Source of the DNA: an uncultured Ruminiclostridium sp.
Lineage (GTDB): Bacteria > Bacillota > Clostridia > Oscillospirales > Ruminococcaceae
DNA: 64,000 bases
Direction of reading: 5' to 3'
NCBI GenBank assembly: GCA_947623915.1
Contig: CANQIB010000003.1
Coordinates: 1 to 64,000, forward strand
The stretch's first letter is position 1. Each line of letters starts with the position of its first letter. Both the position numbers and the translations under genes were made by a program. This document shows positions 1-7,242 of this stretch, one piece after another. Below the pieces are notes generated by a model. That model was not told the DNA's origin. It saw nothing but the letters and a program-made list of their open reading frames with translations, and made no database searches.

Positions 1-19
1 ATACCGCTTATGCGGTATT

Positions 20-77
20 GCCGATTTTTTCAGCTTGTCGGGAAATCCGACCGTAGGGAGGGTTTTTCGACAAGCTG
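20..77 (+). repeat. Palindromic dispersed element, copy A
   Basis: A 58-nt element whose core is bounded by CAGCTTGTCG and CGACAAGCTG. It differs at one base from the copy at 25391-25448, and a shorter inverted match to its core lies at 20719-20737. It is preceded by an unrelated hairpin (ATACCGC/GCGGTAT, 1-18) and followed by another (GCCTCCCCC/GGGGGAGGC, about 81-104). The conserved core flanked by variable hairpins suggests a REP/MITE-like repeat. No gene is seen in 1-200. Confidence 0.7.
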
Positions 78-200
78 CCCGCCTCCCCCGTTATCGGGGG
101 AGGCGGTGTGTTTGGGGGATGAGAATGAGGACAAGAGAAGTTCATCTGCTTTTTATATTTTTTCCCAACCGTAATTTTTAAAAAAGCTGACAAAATCCGC

Positions 201-782
201 TTATTTTCCTCCTCCGCTTGCCGAAATAGGCTCGATGACCGACGCAAAAATAGCGGATAGCTTTGCCATTCCCTCGGCGGGAGGCTGCTGAACAGCGCGA
301 GCGTAGATGTCGTACTTTGCCGAATGGTCGCTGCTGCGGGTGTGCTGTGAGGAAGCGGATACCTTTCCCGAAATGTTTGCTTTAAAGCCGAATGCGGAGT
401 ATCCCGCGCCGAATGAGCTTTCCTCGCTGCTCTTATTTTCCTGCGCTTCCACTTCCTTGATCTCCATAGTGAAACGAACGGTGGCTTCGTCCATTGTGAG
501 CGCGGGAACAGGTACCAACGCCAAAAGCGGAGCTTCCACTTCAAGCGTTTGAGTCTGAGTATTGCCGCTTTCATCTATTACCATGCGGTTAAGGTTGAAT
601 TTGATAGAATTTACCTCGCTTGCATTGCCGGTATTATCCACATTTTTGAACGCCAGCTTGAACAAGTTTTGAAGATATATCCTGCAAAGCTCCGCCTGAC
701 CGTCGGCTACCGCCAAAATGGGCGTGCAAATGAGATGATGTATAGGTAGAGTTTCAAAACTTTTTCCAATTCCGTCTGCCAT
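201..782 (-). CDS. DUF2589-family protein
   Basis: A 193-residue protein that I recognise as DUF2589 (function unknown). It has an N-terminal helix-rich part, then the segment around LLALVPVPALTMDEATVRF (about residues 85-105) that typifies the family, and a Ser/Gly-rich tail ending near VIEPISASGGGK. The ATG is preceded by CGGAGG at good spacing. No signal peptide or membrane segment is seen. It is the last gene of a four-gene minus-strand set that begins with a WHH nuclease, and a shorter relative lies just upstream. No function can be assigned from sequence. The family call is fairly sure. Confidence 0.8.
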   Translation of the reverse strand: MADGIGKSFETLPIHHLICTPILAVADGQAELCRIYLQNLFKLAFKNVDNTGNASEVNSIKFNLNRMVIDESGNTQTQTLEVEAPLLALVPVPALTMDEATVRFTMEIKEVEAQENKSSEESSFGAGYSAFGFKANISGKVSASSQHTRSSDHSAKYDIYARAVQQPPAEGMAKLSAIFASVIEPISASGGGK

Positions 783-923
783 AAAATATTACCTCCGTTT
801 TCAATGTTATGCGGCGGCTCGCTCCTATCAAAAAGTCGGGCGTCCGCCTAGGCAAAATCAGCAGAGAACACATATCCTGCTGAAGCATACCCCGCCATCT
901 TCAAGACGGGGGAACAATTTTTA

Positions 924-1412
924 TCAGATTATTTTTGTTATATTCTGCACCACCCGTGACACGCCCTCGGAGCAGTTATCTACGTTAAATGTAAGATTTA
1001 TTTCATCGCAGATATTCTCGTTAGGTTCGTCGGGCTGCGAACAGTCGCCCGGCGCGGGAGCGGTCATATCCGCCGTAACTTTGTTGTGTTCGTCCGACCG
1101 CAGCCGCGTGCGGATCTTTACCGTTACCTTGTCAAGATGGACTTGCCGGTGGTGTGTAAGAATTACCAGCGGCACATCATACATTTTGTTTTTAGAAATA
1201 TCTTCCTGACACGGCATTGAGATCTTTACGGACTTTGGTTCAAATTGCGGCGGCTTATTTTGTTGGTCCGTAACAGAGCCGCTGTCTGCGGATAAGTGCG
1301 TATCCTCAAAATAATCAAAAAATCTTCCTAAAGAATGGTTTTCAATAGTCTGCTGGGCTTGCGATACCGACAGACCTACCGCCTCTATCAGTTTCTGAAT
1401 ATCAAGCTCCAA
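924..1412 (-). CDS. Divergent DUF2589-like protein
   Basis: A 162-residue soluble protein that starts on TTG (1412-1410), with AAAGGAG eight bases upstream. The centre, VPLVILTHHRQVHLDKVTVK, aligns in pattern with the family-defining VPVPALTMDEATVRF segment of the neighbouring 193-residue protein. I therefore read it as a diverged paralogue, although overall identity is low. It follows the small protein at 1431-1661 with only 18 bases between them, and lies 141 bases upstream of the DUF2589 gene. The homology is inferred from one segment plus context; function is unknown. Confidence 0.6.
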   Translation of the reverse strand: MELDIQKLIEAVGLSVSQAQQTIENHSLGRFFDYFEDTHLSADSGSVTDQQNKPPQFEPKSVKISMPCQEDISKNKMYDVPLVILTHHRQVHLDKVTVKIRTRLRSDEHNKVTADMTAPAPGDCSQPDEPNENICDEINLTFNVDNCSEGVSRVVQNITKII

Positions 1413-1430
1413 TTTTTATTTCTCCTTTAT

Positions 1431-1661
1431 TCAGCCTGCCGTAAAATAGCAGACGCGTTCCTCAGGAATGTTGTACTTTGCCTTTAAAGCCGCCAAGTCA
1501 TTCCCTACCTCTATCACCTGATGATTTTGGCTGCCCCTTAGCGGCGACCAAACGGCGTATCTCCCTACCGTCACCTCCTTTTTTTCCACCACCGACACCT
1601 GAGTTTCTCCCAAATCGGTGATAAACGCCTTACCTTTCATAAGCTCTGACCATTCCGTAAT
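1431..1661 (-). CDS. Small protein of unknown function, possible ATT start
   Basis: An unrecognised 76-residue protein with the central motif GRYAVWSPLRGSQNHQV. The start is uncertain. A strong ribosome site (AAAAGGAGGG, 1674-1666) lies right after the stop of the nuclease gene. The only codon in frame at proper spacing is ATT (1661-1659). Canonical alternatives are GTG 1724 or ATG 1709, which overlap the nuclease gene and lack a good ribosome site, and ATG 1640, about 26 bases from the site. Sitting next to a nuclease-domain gene, it could be an immunity or partner protein, but nothing in the sequence proves that. Confidence 0.6.
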   Translation of the reverse strand: MTEWSELMKGKAFITDLGETQVSVVEKKEVTVGRYAVWSPLRGSQNHQVIEVGNDLAALKAKYNIPEERVCYFTAG

Positions 1662-1674
1662 TTTTCCCTCCTTT

Positions 1675-2154
1675 TCACCTTTTATATTTAAGTCCCGTAA
1701 GAAGTTCATACTCGTGGACCGCACCCGAATGCTTATTTCCGTTATGATACCAAGACTCTATCAAATACATAAAGCACTCGTAGTGAAGATAACCGACAGG
1801 GATTATTTTTTCTGCATGATGCCATGTGTAATCTTTGGGAGTTTTTTTCAGATCAGCGGCAATGTTTGCTTTATCATAATCGCCTTGTCTGCTGCCCTGC
1901 ATCACTATCTTATAAGGACCCGCATATTGTTTATGTAAATACATTCTGATAAGAGGCGCGCGTCTGCGATTATGTGAGGTAATATAATCGACAAATGAAC
2001 AAATATCCGAAAAATTATTAGGAAAAGGATCATCTTCCAAATATCCTGCCAAAATATTACCGATACGCTCTCCGCGCTGATAACTGTATCCAAACTGACT
2101 TGACAATATTTCATCGTCGATATCGGTTATTTGAACGCCTCCTATTATAAGCAT
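1675..2154 (-). CDS. HNH/EndoVII-superfamily WHH nuclease-like protein
   Basis: A 159-residue protein. The C-terminal part carries YTWHHAEK (WHH at residues 111-113), followed by spaced hydrophobic and His residues (HNGNKHSGAVHEYE, 137-150). This is the pattern of the WHH branch of the HNH/EndoVII nucleases, common as toxin domains in polymorphic toxin systems. The first ~100 residues match nothing I know, and no secretion or delivery domain is visible. A good GGGAGG site precedes the ATG. It heads a four-gene operon with a small unknown protein and two DUF2589-type proteins. The nuclease fold is a motif-based call; a toxin role is inference. Confidence 0.65.
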   Translation of the reverse strand: MLIIGGVQITDIDDEILSSQFGYSYQRGERIGNILAGYLEDDPFPNNFSDICSFVDYITSHNRRRAPLIRMYLHKQYAGPYKIVMQGSRQGDYDKANIAADLKKTPKDYTWHHAEKIIPVGYLHYECFMYLIESWYHNGNKHSGAVHEYELLTGLKYKR

Positions 2155-2511
2155 TTTTGCCTCCCTTTTTCATAATACAGCTTGCCCTACCGTTTAATTT
2201 TATGCTGTGAACAGCAAGGATATGTTAATAAAATGATGTATTTTCGGTGCAAAAACCACTTCTTACACGATAAAGAGCCTTTCAAGAAACACAAAATACA
2301 GCGTACGCATACGCGCATACAAAACAATAAGCGGTAAGAATGTTTACGGTGCTTGGAAAACCGGCTCGGCATCTACTAAATAACAGCCCGCCCGATAGTA
2401 ATAAAGCATTACATAGCGAAGCGCAGCTCCTTTTGGGAGCTGCGCTTTTTATAGGATAGTTTTTTCTTTGCTATACGATTCACGTTATACCGGAGCATAA
2501 AATTATGGTCG
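2155..2511. other. Intergenic stretch without a supported gene
   Basis: No protein gene is supported in these 357 bases. A 61-codon minus-strand frame at 2187-2372 lacks a ribosome site and family resemblance. The only clear feature is the hairpin terminator at 2420-2450. A short TGCTG/CAGCA palindrome lies at about 2204-2217, upstream of the nuclease gene; no convincing -35/-10 pair was found there. Confidence 0.5.
2420..2450 (+). terminator. Rho-independent terminator, plus-strand polarity
   Basis: GCGCAGCTCC and GGAGCTGCGC form a stem around a short loop, followed by TTTTT on the plus strand. No plus-strand gene is seen upstream, so it may be a remnant or may insulate the neighbouring minus-strand operons. 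Confidence 0.65.
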
Positions 2512-2760
2512 TCATTTTTTTATGCGTTCCTTTAAAATATAATCAATAGTCCTTTTTATCCCATCTTCAAAGGAGATCCGCGGCTTAAAGCCTGTGTCGT
2601 TTCTCAAACTCGTTGTGTCAAAGGCCTCCGGCGGAAGAGAAATTGCTTTGCCTTTATATTTTCCAAAGCGTACGTTCCAAGTGTGGTTCGCTTTTGAGCC
2701 GAAATATATCTAAAACCGTATTGAATCGTACCAGTTCGGAGCGACAAATGGTTATCAACT
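2512..2760 (-). pseudogene. C-terminal remnant of an NAD-dependent epimerase/dehydratase
   Basis: The minus strand reads a clean C-terminal tail, ending GFKPRISFEDGIKRT then IDYILKERIKK and a TGA at 2514-2512. This is typical of nucleotide-sugar epimerases of the extended SDR type. The frame is only open for about 65 codons. Upstream, the sequence continues sensibly only in another frame, which points to a frameshift, and it then abuts the stop codon of the acetyltransferase gene. There is no Rossmann N-terminus. It looks like a decayed end of the glycan cluster. Confidence 0.7.
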
Positions 2761-2768
2761 CTTTAAAT

Positions 2769-3515
2769 TTAATTTTTTTCCTCCGTATCCAGTATCTCTT
2801 TTCCTGTCAGTACGGCGGGGGTGTATTTTTGTATTTTTCCGTCTGCAATGTCTTGGCTAACCGTATCAATAAACCGTTCCGGCGGCGCGTCCGCTTCAAT
2901 ATTGAAATCAGTGAAGCGATAATTCCACCATTGCAGCTTCAGCATTTCCCAAATTATGTTATCGGGAAAACGCATTTTTATCACTTTGGCCGGGACGCCG
3001 CCCACTATCGCATATGGCGGTACGTCTTTGGTAACGACTGCGCCGGTAGCAATGATCGCGCCGTCATGGATAGTAATTCCGGGTTTTAAAGCGCAGTGGC
3101 TCCCTATCCACACGTCATTACCTATAGTTATGCGGGGGGGGGTAGATATTGGCTTAGCAAGCAATCCGTTCTTGCCCGTATCTTTTATACATTCCGAAAA
3201 TATGACAAAAGCTCGGTCATATGTAATACTGGAATTAGCAAAGCGCTCATGCGGATGCTGAGTTCCGAATATCCTATTTCCGCCTGCGATACTGCTGTAT
3301 CTTCCGATAATTGTGTCGTGACCCAATGGCGACCAAGAATACGAAAAAGAACCCATAGTAGACATAACATTTCCCGTAAATACGCTATATGGCTCAATTA
3401 GAGTATTTGGTCTGACAATAAGTTCATCTCCGACTTTCAATCTGCCTACCCCTCGAAAGTCTGTAAAAATTCTTCTTGATTTAAGCAGCTCTAAAGTTTT
3501 TTCAGTAATTTTCAT
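2769..3515 (-). CDS. CatB-type hexapeptide-repeat acyltransferase
   Basis: A 248-residue left-handed beta-helix acyltransferase. Hexapeptide turns run from about residue 60 to 185 (for example ITIGNDVWIGSHCALKPG and ATGAVVTKDVPPYAIVGG), with the CatB-like segment GTQHPHERF carrying the likely catalytic His. It probably O- or N-acetylates a sugar in the surface glycan made by this operon. A run of nine C (minus strand; plus 3134-3142) falls inside the codons for ISTPPRI and is presently in frame. Slippage there would truncate the protein. It is the last intact gene of the glycan operon, directly upstream of an epimerase remnant. Confidence 0.85.
   Translation of the reverse strand: MKITEKTLELLKSRRIFTDFRGVGRLKVGDELIVRPNTLIEPYSVFTGNVMSTMGSFSYSWSPLGHDTIIGRYSSIAGGNRIFGTQHPHERFANSSITYDRAFVIFSECIKDTGKNGLLAKPISTPPRITIGNDVWIGSHCALKPGITIHDGAIIATGAVVTKDVPPYAIVGGVPAKVIKMRFPDNIIWEMLKLQWWNYRFTDFNIEADAPPERFIDTVSQDIADGKIQKYTPAVLTGKEILDTEEKN
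3134..3142 (-). repeat. Homopolymer tract (C9 in coding sense) in acetyltransferase gene
   Basis: Nine G on the plus strand, read as nine C within the acetyltransferase codons for Thr-Pro-Pro-Arg. The frame is currently open. A gain or loss of one base would shift the beta-helix domain out of frame. It could also be a chance run, but a second long tract (7218-7228) sits in the same operon. Confidence 0.6.
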
Positions 3516-3525
3516 AATTTCCCAC

Positions 3526-4263
3526 CTATATCTTTTCGCTTATTTCGCTGTTTAAAAACACTTCCAGATCCTCAGGAACTCCAAGACCCCACATTCCGTT
3601 TTGAAGAGAGCCGATGTTGTAATAAGCAAATTTCTTTCCATGCTCAATGAGTATATTGTAGACAGGTGCAACGTAAAACTCGTTGTTGACGCGGATATTT
3701 CTGTCTATCATTTCGTGCGCTCCCGCAACGAAATCGCTGCCCTTGGCAAAGTTGTAAATGCCTACGGTCGCCTCGTCGGAAATGACCTCTTTTTCTTTTA
3801 CCTCGGTAACAAAGCCGCTGTCATCGTACTTGATAAACGACCATTTATTGTCGTGGGCAGTCATCGTCATTATAAGACCGTCATGCGTTTTCAGGTCTTT
3901 CAGATAGTCATTGATATTTATATCGACAAATTGGTCGGAGTTCGCTATCATCATCGGCTCGTCGTTGTTTATGTATTCTTCCGCAAGCAAAACCGTGCAG
4001 GCAGCGCCCTGCGTCACCTGTGAAACAGGGACTATCACACAGTCGGGAGCAATGCTGTTCAGCTTTTCGGTAAGGCCGTATTTTTCTATATGCTCCGCAA
4101 GACAAAGGTAAATAAATCTGTGTTCACATAAAGGTCTGAGGTTATTTGTCACTACCTCGATCATGTATTTTCCTTTTACGTCTATAAGCGGCTTAGGCAT
4201 TTTGTATCCCGCGTTGGCGAACCGGCTCCCGCGCCCCGCCATCGGTATTACTATATTGAGCAT
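3526..4263 (-). CDS. Sugar-phosphate-type nucleotidyltransferase
   Basis: A 245-residue GT-A-fold nucleotidyltransferase. The N-terminus MLNIVIPMAGRGSRF holds the nucleotide-binding loop. KMPKPLIDVKGKYMIE follows, with the conserved PKPL lysine, and then VTQGAACTVLLAEEYI and MMIANSDQF with an acidic metal-binding pair. Such enzymes activate a phosphorylated sugar or other phosphorylated group with NTP for transfer to a surface polymer. Related genes occur in Campylobacter-type capsule loci, so a CDP-linked product is possible; the substrate cannot be read. It is one base from the upstream cupin gene and co-transcribed with a paralogue at 4581-5324. Confidence 0.8.
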   Translation of the reverse strand: MLNIVIPMAGRGSRFANAGYKMPKPLIDVKGKYMIEVVTNNLRPLCEHRFIYLCLAEHIEKYGLTEKLNSIAPDCVIVPVSQVTQGAACTVLLAEEYINNDEPMMIANSDQFVDININDYLKDLKTHDGLIMTMTAHDNKWSFIKYDDSGFVTEVKEKEVISDEATVGIYNFAKGSDFVAGAHEMIDRNIRVNNEFYVAPVYNILIEHGKKFAYYNIGSLQNGMWGLGVPEDLEVFLNSEISEKI

Positions 4264-4264
4264 T

Positions 4265-4594
4265 TTAATGTTCCTCCGTAAGATATTTGTCGTTGTTTGC
4301 GCCGGGTATTTTTATCACAGCGTTTACGCTGTCCGTAACGGCGAGAAAATCCGTTGACTCTCCCGGTTCGATTATGATGATATCGCCCTCGTTATATTCG
4401 ACGCCGTTCATTTTTACCTTTCCTGAAACTATTACGGTGATCTCGGTGGCGAGCTTATGATAATGAGAGTGTTCATACGCTCCCGCCTTGTAGCTTTTTA
4501 CAGCCGCCTCAACGTCGTTGGTACGGTAAAGGCTCGGCTCAAAATTACCCACGAACCAGCCACCCTTCATATCCGACAGTTTACTTGTTTTCAT
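4265..4594 (-). CDS. Single-domain cupin protein
   Basis: A 109-residue small cupin. The metal-binding signature appears as EHSHYHKLATEITVIVSG (about residues 41-58), and the second cupin motif lies near GDIIIIEPGEST. In sugar-nucleotide operons such proteins act as isomerases or epimerases, or as non-enzymatic binding modules. It overlaps the upstream nucleotidyltransferase gene by 14 bases and is one base from the next, so all three are likely translated together. The specific reaction is unknown. Confidence 0.8.
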   Translation of the reverse strand: MKTSKLSDMKGGWFVGNFEPSLYRTNDVEAAVKSYKAGAYEHSHYHKLATEITVIVSGKVKMNGVEYNEGDIIIIEPGESTDFLAVTDSVNAVIKIPGANNDKYLTEEH

Positions 4595-5324
4595 CTTTTG
4601 CCTTTCTGCAATATTCCTCGTACAGTTCTATCCCTTTAACATGGCTGAAATTGAAATACTGCTCTTTTTTTATCCTGTATGTTCCTATTCTTTTCTGATT
4701 AAGTATCATCTCGTTATAGGCGGGGCAGACAAAGAAATTGCCGTTTATTCCCGCGTCCTTTTTTATCATGCTGAACGCGGATTCCACAAAATCGGAGGTG
4801 CGTTTGAAATAATAAAATCCCGTGGTCGCGTTATTGCTTATAGGACGCTTTTCCGCCGCTTCGGTCACTAAGCCCTCGTCATTCAGCCTTACATACGACC
4901 AGCGCGGGTGTATATCTTCAAAGGTTATCACTCCGCCGTCATAATCGTTTTGTATAAAACTGTCGAGCACCTCCTGAAGATCCGCCGTTACAAGCTGGTC
5001 GCCGCCTACTATTATCAAAGGCTCGTTCGGCTCAAAATAGTCCATTCCGAGCAGACAGCTACAAGCCGAACCTTTTGTCTGCCCCTGAGCGGTCACTATC
5101 GCGGCATTTGGCAAGAGCAGCCTTATCACGCTGTCCAGATGGTACTTTTCAACGTTGTTTTTGTTTAAAATAAAGATAAACTCCGCATTTTTGATTTTTG
5201 TCAAAGGCTCGATTATATGCTGAAGTATGGTCTTTCGGTCTATTTCATACAGCGATGTACAATACGCAAAGTCAGCCGCTTTGCTCTTCACTTCGTTTTC
5301 GACCATGGGAATAAGTATTTTCAT
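4581..5324 (-). CDS. Second nucleotidyltransferase-like protein, altered N-terminal loop
   Basis: A 247-residue paralogue of the 245-residue enzyme downstream. It shares the middle of the fold (GQTKGSACSCLLGMDYF, PLIIVGGDQLV, FEDIHPRWSYVRL and the ATTGFYYFKR region). The N-terminus reads MKILIPMVENEVKSKAADF instead of the G-x-G-x-R-F loop, so nucleotide binding may be changed or lost. It could be an inactive partner of the intact paralogue or have a different specificity. Its start codon is 1 base from the stop of the HAD gene upstream. Confidence 0.7.
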   Translation of the reverse strand: MKILIPMVENEVKSKAADFAYCTSLYEIDRKTILQHIIEPLTKIKNAEFIFILNKNNVEKYHLDSVIRLLLPNAAIVTAQGQTKGSACSCLLGMDYFEPNEPLIIVGGDQLVTADLQEVLDSFIQNDYDGGVITFEDIHPRWSYVRLNDEGLVTEAAEKRPISNNATTGFYYFKRTSDFVESAFSMIKKDAGINGNFFVCPAYNEMILNQKRIGTYRIKKEQYFNFSHVKGIELYEEYCRKAKDENK

Positions 5325-5954
5325 TTACTGCACCTCGCATCTTTCGATATTGTTTCGGATATTGTCGTAATTAACGTCATATACCGTTTCCACCTTCATT
5401 ACATTTGCGCCCGAAGCGGCAGCCGCCGCTATGCCGTTTTTGTTGTCCTCCACCACCAGACATTCCGACGGAGCAAGACCGAGCCTTGAAATTGCAACGT
5501 TATATATTTCGGGGTCGGGCTTTGCTTTTGTAACGTCCTGATTACTGAGAGAAAACTCAAGATACCGTTCAAGACTTGCCTTTTGCATCATTATATCGAC
5601 GGTCGCACGAATGGAGTTTGACGCCACCGCAAGCCGATACCCTTCCGATCTCAGCCTTGAAAGGGCATATTCATGCACAAAAAGCGGACGGCAGTTTACG
5701 AATATTTTCTCCATCGTGTATTCCTGCTTCAACGCGTTTATGTATTTGTGCAGACCCTTTGGAAGCTGCTTTTCCAAGGTCATCATCGACAGCTTGTCCG
5801 CTGTCGGAAGTCCGTCGTAGGTCACAAGATGCTCATATCTGCTTATCTCATAACCGAACAGTCCGAGCGCCTTATTAAGTGCTTCGTAATGCCATTCCTT
5901 TGCGTCTATCAAAACGCCGTCCATGTCAAATATTACAGCTTTGATCTTACTCAT
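5325..5954 (-). CDS. HAD-superfamily phosphatase (beta-phosphoglucomutase-like)
   Basis: A 209-residue HAD hydrolase. Motif I is AVIFDMDGVLIDAK (nucleophile and acid Asp), motif II is the Ser in LAVASNSI, and motifs III/IV are KPDPEIY and VVEDNKNGI. The helical cap between residues 15 and 80 is of the C1 type found in phosphoglucomutases and sugar phosphatases. I start it at ATG 5954, where ATGA overlaps the stop of the upstream GDPD gene. A longer frame to 5993 would overlap far into that gene. It probably handles a phosphorylated intermediate of the nucleotide-activated group made by this operon. Confidence 0.85.
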   Translation of the reverse strand: MSKIKAVIFDMDGVLIDAKEWHYEALNKALGLFGYEISRYEHLVTYDGLPTADKLSMMTLEKQLPKGLHKYINALKQEYTMEKIFVNCRPLFVHEYALSRLRSEGYRLAVASNSIRATVDIMMQKASLERYLEFSLSNQDVTKAKPDPEIYNVAISRLGLAPSECLVVEDNKNGIAAAAASGANVMKVETVYDVNYDNIRNNIERCEVQ

Positions 5955-6574
5955 TTGAAATATTCCTCCGCTTCCTTTGGCGTGTCGGTACAAAGAATAA
6001 GGTCATCCCTCTCTTTATACCTCTTTAAAATTTCCCACACAGATCTATTGTCCCTTTTGTGCAGTTCAGGCGATACTACCGAAACATATTTACCGAGATC
6101 CAGCAGCTTTCCGACGGTATCGGCTATATGTCCACATTCCGTGAATTGATCCAGCCACACACCTTTGCTTTGTTCCCAAAACGCTATCTTTTCCTCAAAC
6201 TCGCTGCTTCGGGTGAAAATGTTGTATCCGCGCTTTATGTAGATATACTGCTCCGGCACGGAGGAATCAAAGAGAAAATAATTCTTTTCGGTAAGACCGT
6301 ACTCCTTGAAAATATCCTCCGCCAGCAGATACAATCCGTCGGCTTTGACATTCAGAGCAAGGGCAGGCTTGCCGTATTTTTTCCAAAGCTCCAACATATC
6401 TGTCATAAGCGGGCTGTGCTTATCCGCCGGATTGTGGGAGATCACCATTTCCCCGTCGCGATCCCTTATGTCGGTCTCTATCCCGTAGCCGTTGGAAAAG
6501 GCTCGTTCAAACGCGGCAAGAGTGTTCTTTTCTTCTTCGGTTTTCCAAAAACCGCGGTGGGCTATGATTCGCAT
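5951..6574 (-). CDS. Glycerophosphodiester phosphodiesterase-like protein
   Basis: A 207-residue GDPD-family TIM barrel. RIIAHRGFW gives the HRG motif at the N-terminus, NTLAAFERAF and GIETDIRD the E-x-D metal site, and VISHNPADKHS the catalytic second His. It is shorter than the usual 240-250 residues, with no signal peptide, so it acts in the cytoplasm. In a glycan operon it may process a glycerol-phosphodiester decoration, or have been recruited to another phosphodiester; this is inferred. It overlaps the HAD gene by 4 bases and lies 2 bases after the nucleotidyltransferase domain gene. Confidence 0.8.
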   Translation of the reverse strand: MRIIAHRGFWKTEEEKNTLAAFERAFSNGYGIETDIRDRDGEMVISHNPADKHSPLMTDMLELWKKYGKPALALNVKADGLYLLAEDIFKEYGLTEKNYFLFDSSVPEQYIYIKRGYNIFTRSSEFEEKIAFWEQSKGVWLDQFTECGHIADTVGKLLDLGKYVSVVSPELHKRDNRSVWEILKRYKERDDLILCTDTPKEAEEYFK

Positions 6575-6576
6575 TT

Positions 6577-7242
6577 TTATTTTTCCTTTCCAAAATTTTC
6601 TTTCAGATAATCAAGCGTTGTCGGCGGCACCAACTGTGATATTTCTTCAAAATTATTTTCCTCCAGCAGCTTTCTTACTCTGCTGGCGCTTATTACGCCG
6701 CCGTTCGTTTCCTTTCGCGGAATTACTTCAAATTCAACTCCGTACTTCGGCAGTATTCTTGCCATGGTTTCATTATACTGTCTTGTTACATTGTCGAGAA
6801 GCTCTTCTCCGGCAAAGCGTACCGTTATTCCGAGCTGCGGCGCTATCTCCCTGCCGAAAAGTTCAACATCCATGCTCGGATCAACCGTGCTGTCCTGTAA
6901 TTCCGCTTTGTTGAAGTATCCGGAAAATGTAAGTGCCGATATTATGAATTTACCGCTTGGCAGAACGGTAACGTTTTTTAAGTCCTCCGTCCCTTTCTTC
7001 ACAAGTTCTATCCTGTCGGCAAACGGAAATATACTTTTATCCTCTTCCACAACGAAAATGTACAGTCTTTCTACCCTGCTTGCGGCATATTCCGCAAGGT
7101 ATCTGTGACCAAGCGTAAACGGGTTGCAATTCATCACTATGCTGCCAACTAAAGGGCGTAACGTTCTGAGCTGCGCCTTATACTGTTCAAGCTCCGCTTG
7201 ATATTGACCGATAGCGACCCCCCCCCCCGATTTTGAATACAT
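6577..7242 (-). CDS. Citrate-lyase-ligase-like nucleotidyltransferase domain (3' half of a frame-split gene)
   Basis: An open frame of 221 codons. From about residue 33 it is a cytidylyltransferase-fold domain like the catalytic part of citrate lyase ligase (GSIVMNCNPFTLGHRYL with the T-x-GH motif; GGVISASRVRKLL as the second ATP site). The first ~12 codons read through an 11-G run, and no ribosome site supports the nominal ATG at 7242. The upstream protein (7149-8414) is in the other frame up to the G-run. With 9 or 12 G the two would be one polypeptide. I therefore treat this as the distal domain of a phase-variable fusion, although internal initiation is possible. Confidence 0.75.
   Translation of the reverse strand: MYSKSGGGVAIGQYQAELEQYKAQLRTLRPLVGSIVMNCNPFTLGHRYLAEYAASRVERLYIFVVEEDKSIFPFADRIELVKKGTEDLKNVTVLPSGKFIISALTFSGYFNKAELQDSTVDPSMDVELFGREIAPQLGITVRFAGEELLDNVTRQYNETMARILPKYGVEFEVIPRKETNGGVISASRVRKLLEENNFEEISQLVPPTTLDYLKENFGKEK

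Noticed and set aside
8-574. 188-codon minus-strand open frame at the window start
   Set aside because: It runs antiparallel in frame over the palindromic element and overlaps the DUF2589 gene; low-complexity basic translation, no ribosome site.
2187-2372. 61-codon minus-strand frame upstream of the nuclease gene
   Set aside because: No ribosome site, odd Cys/Arg composition, no family resemblance.
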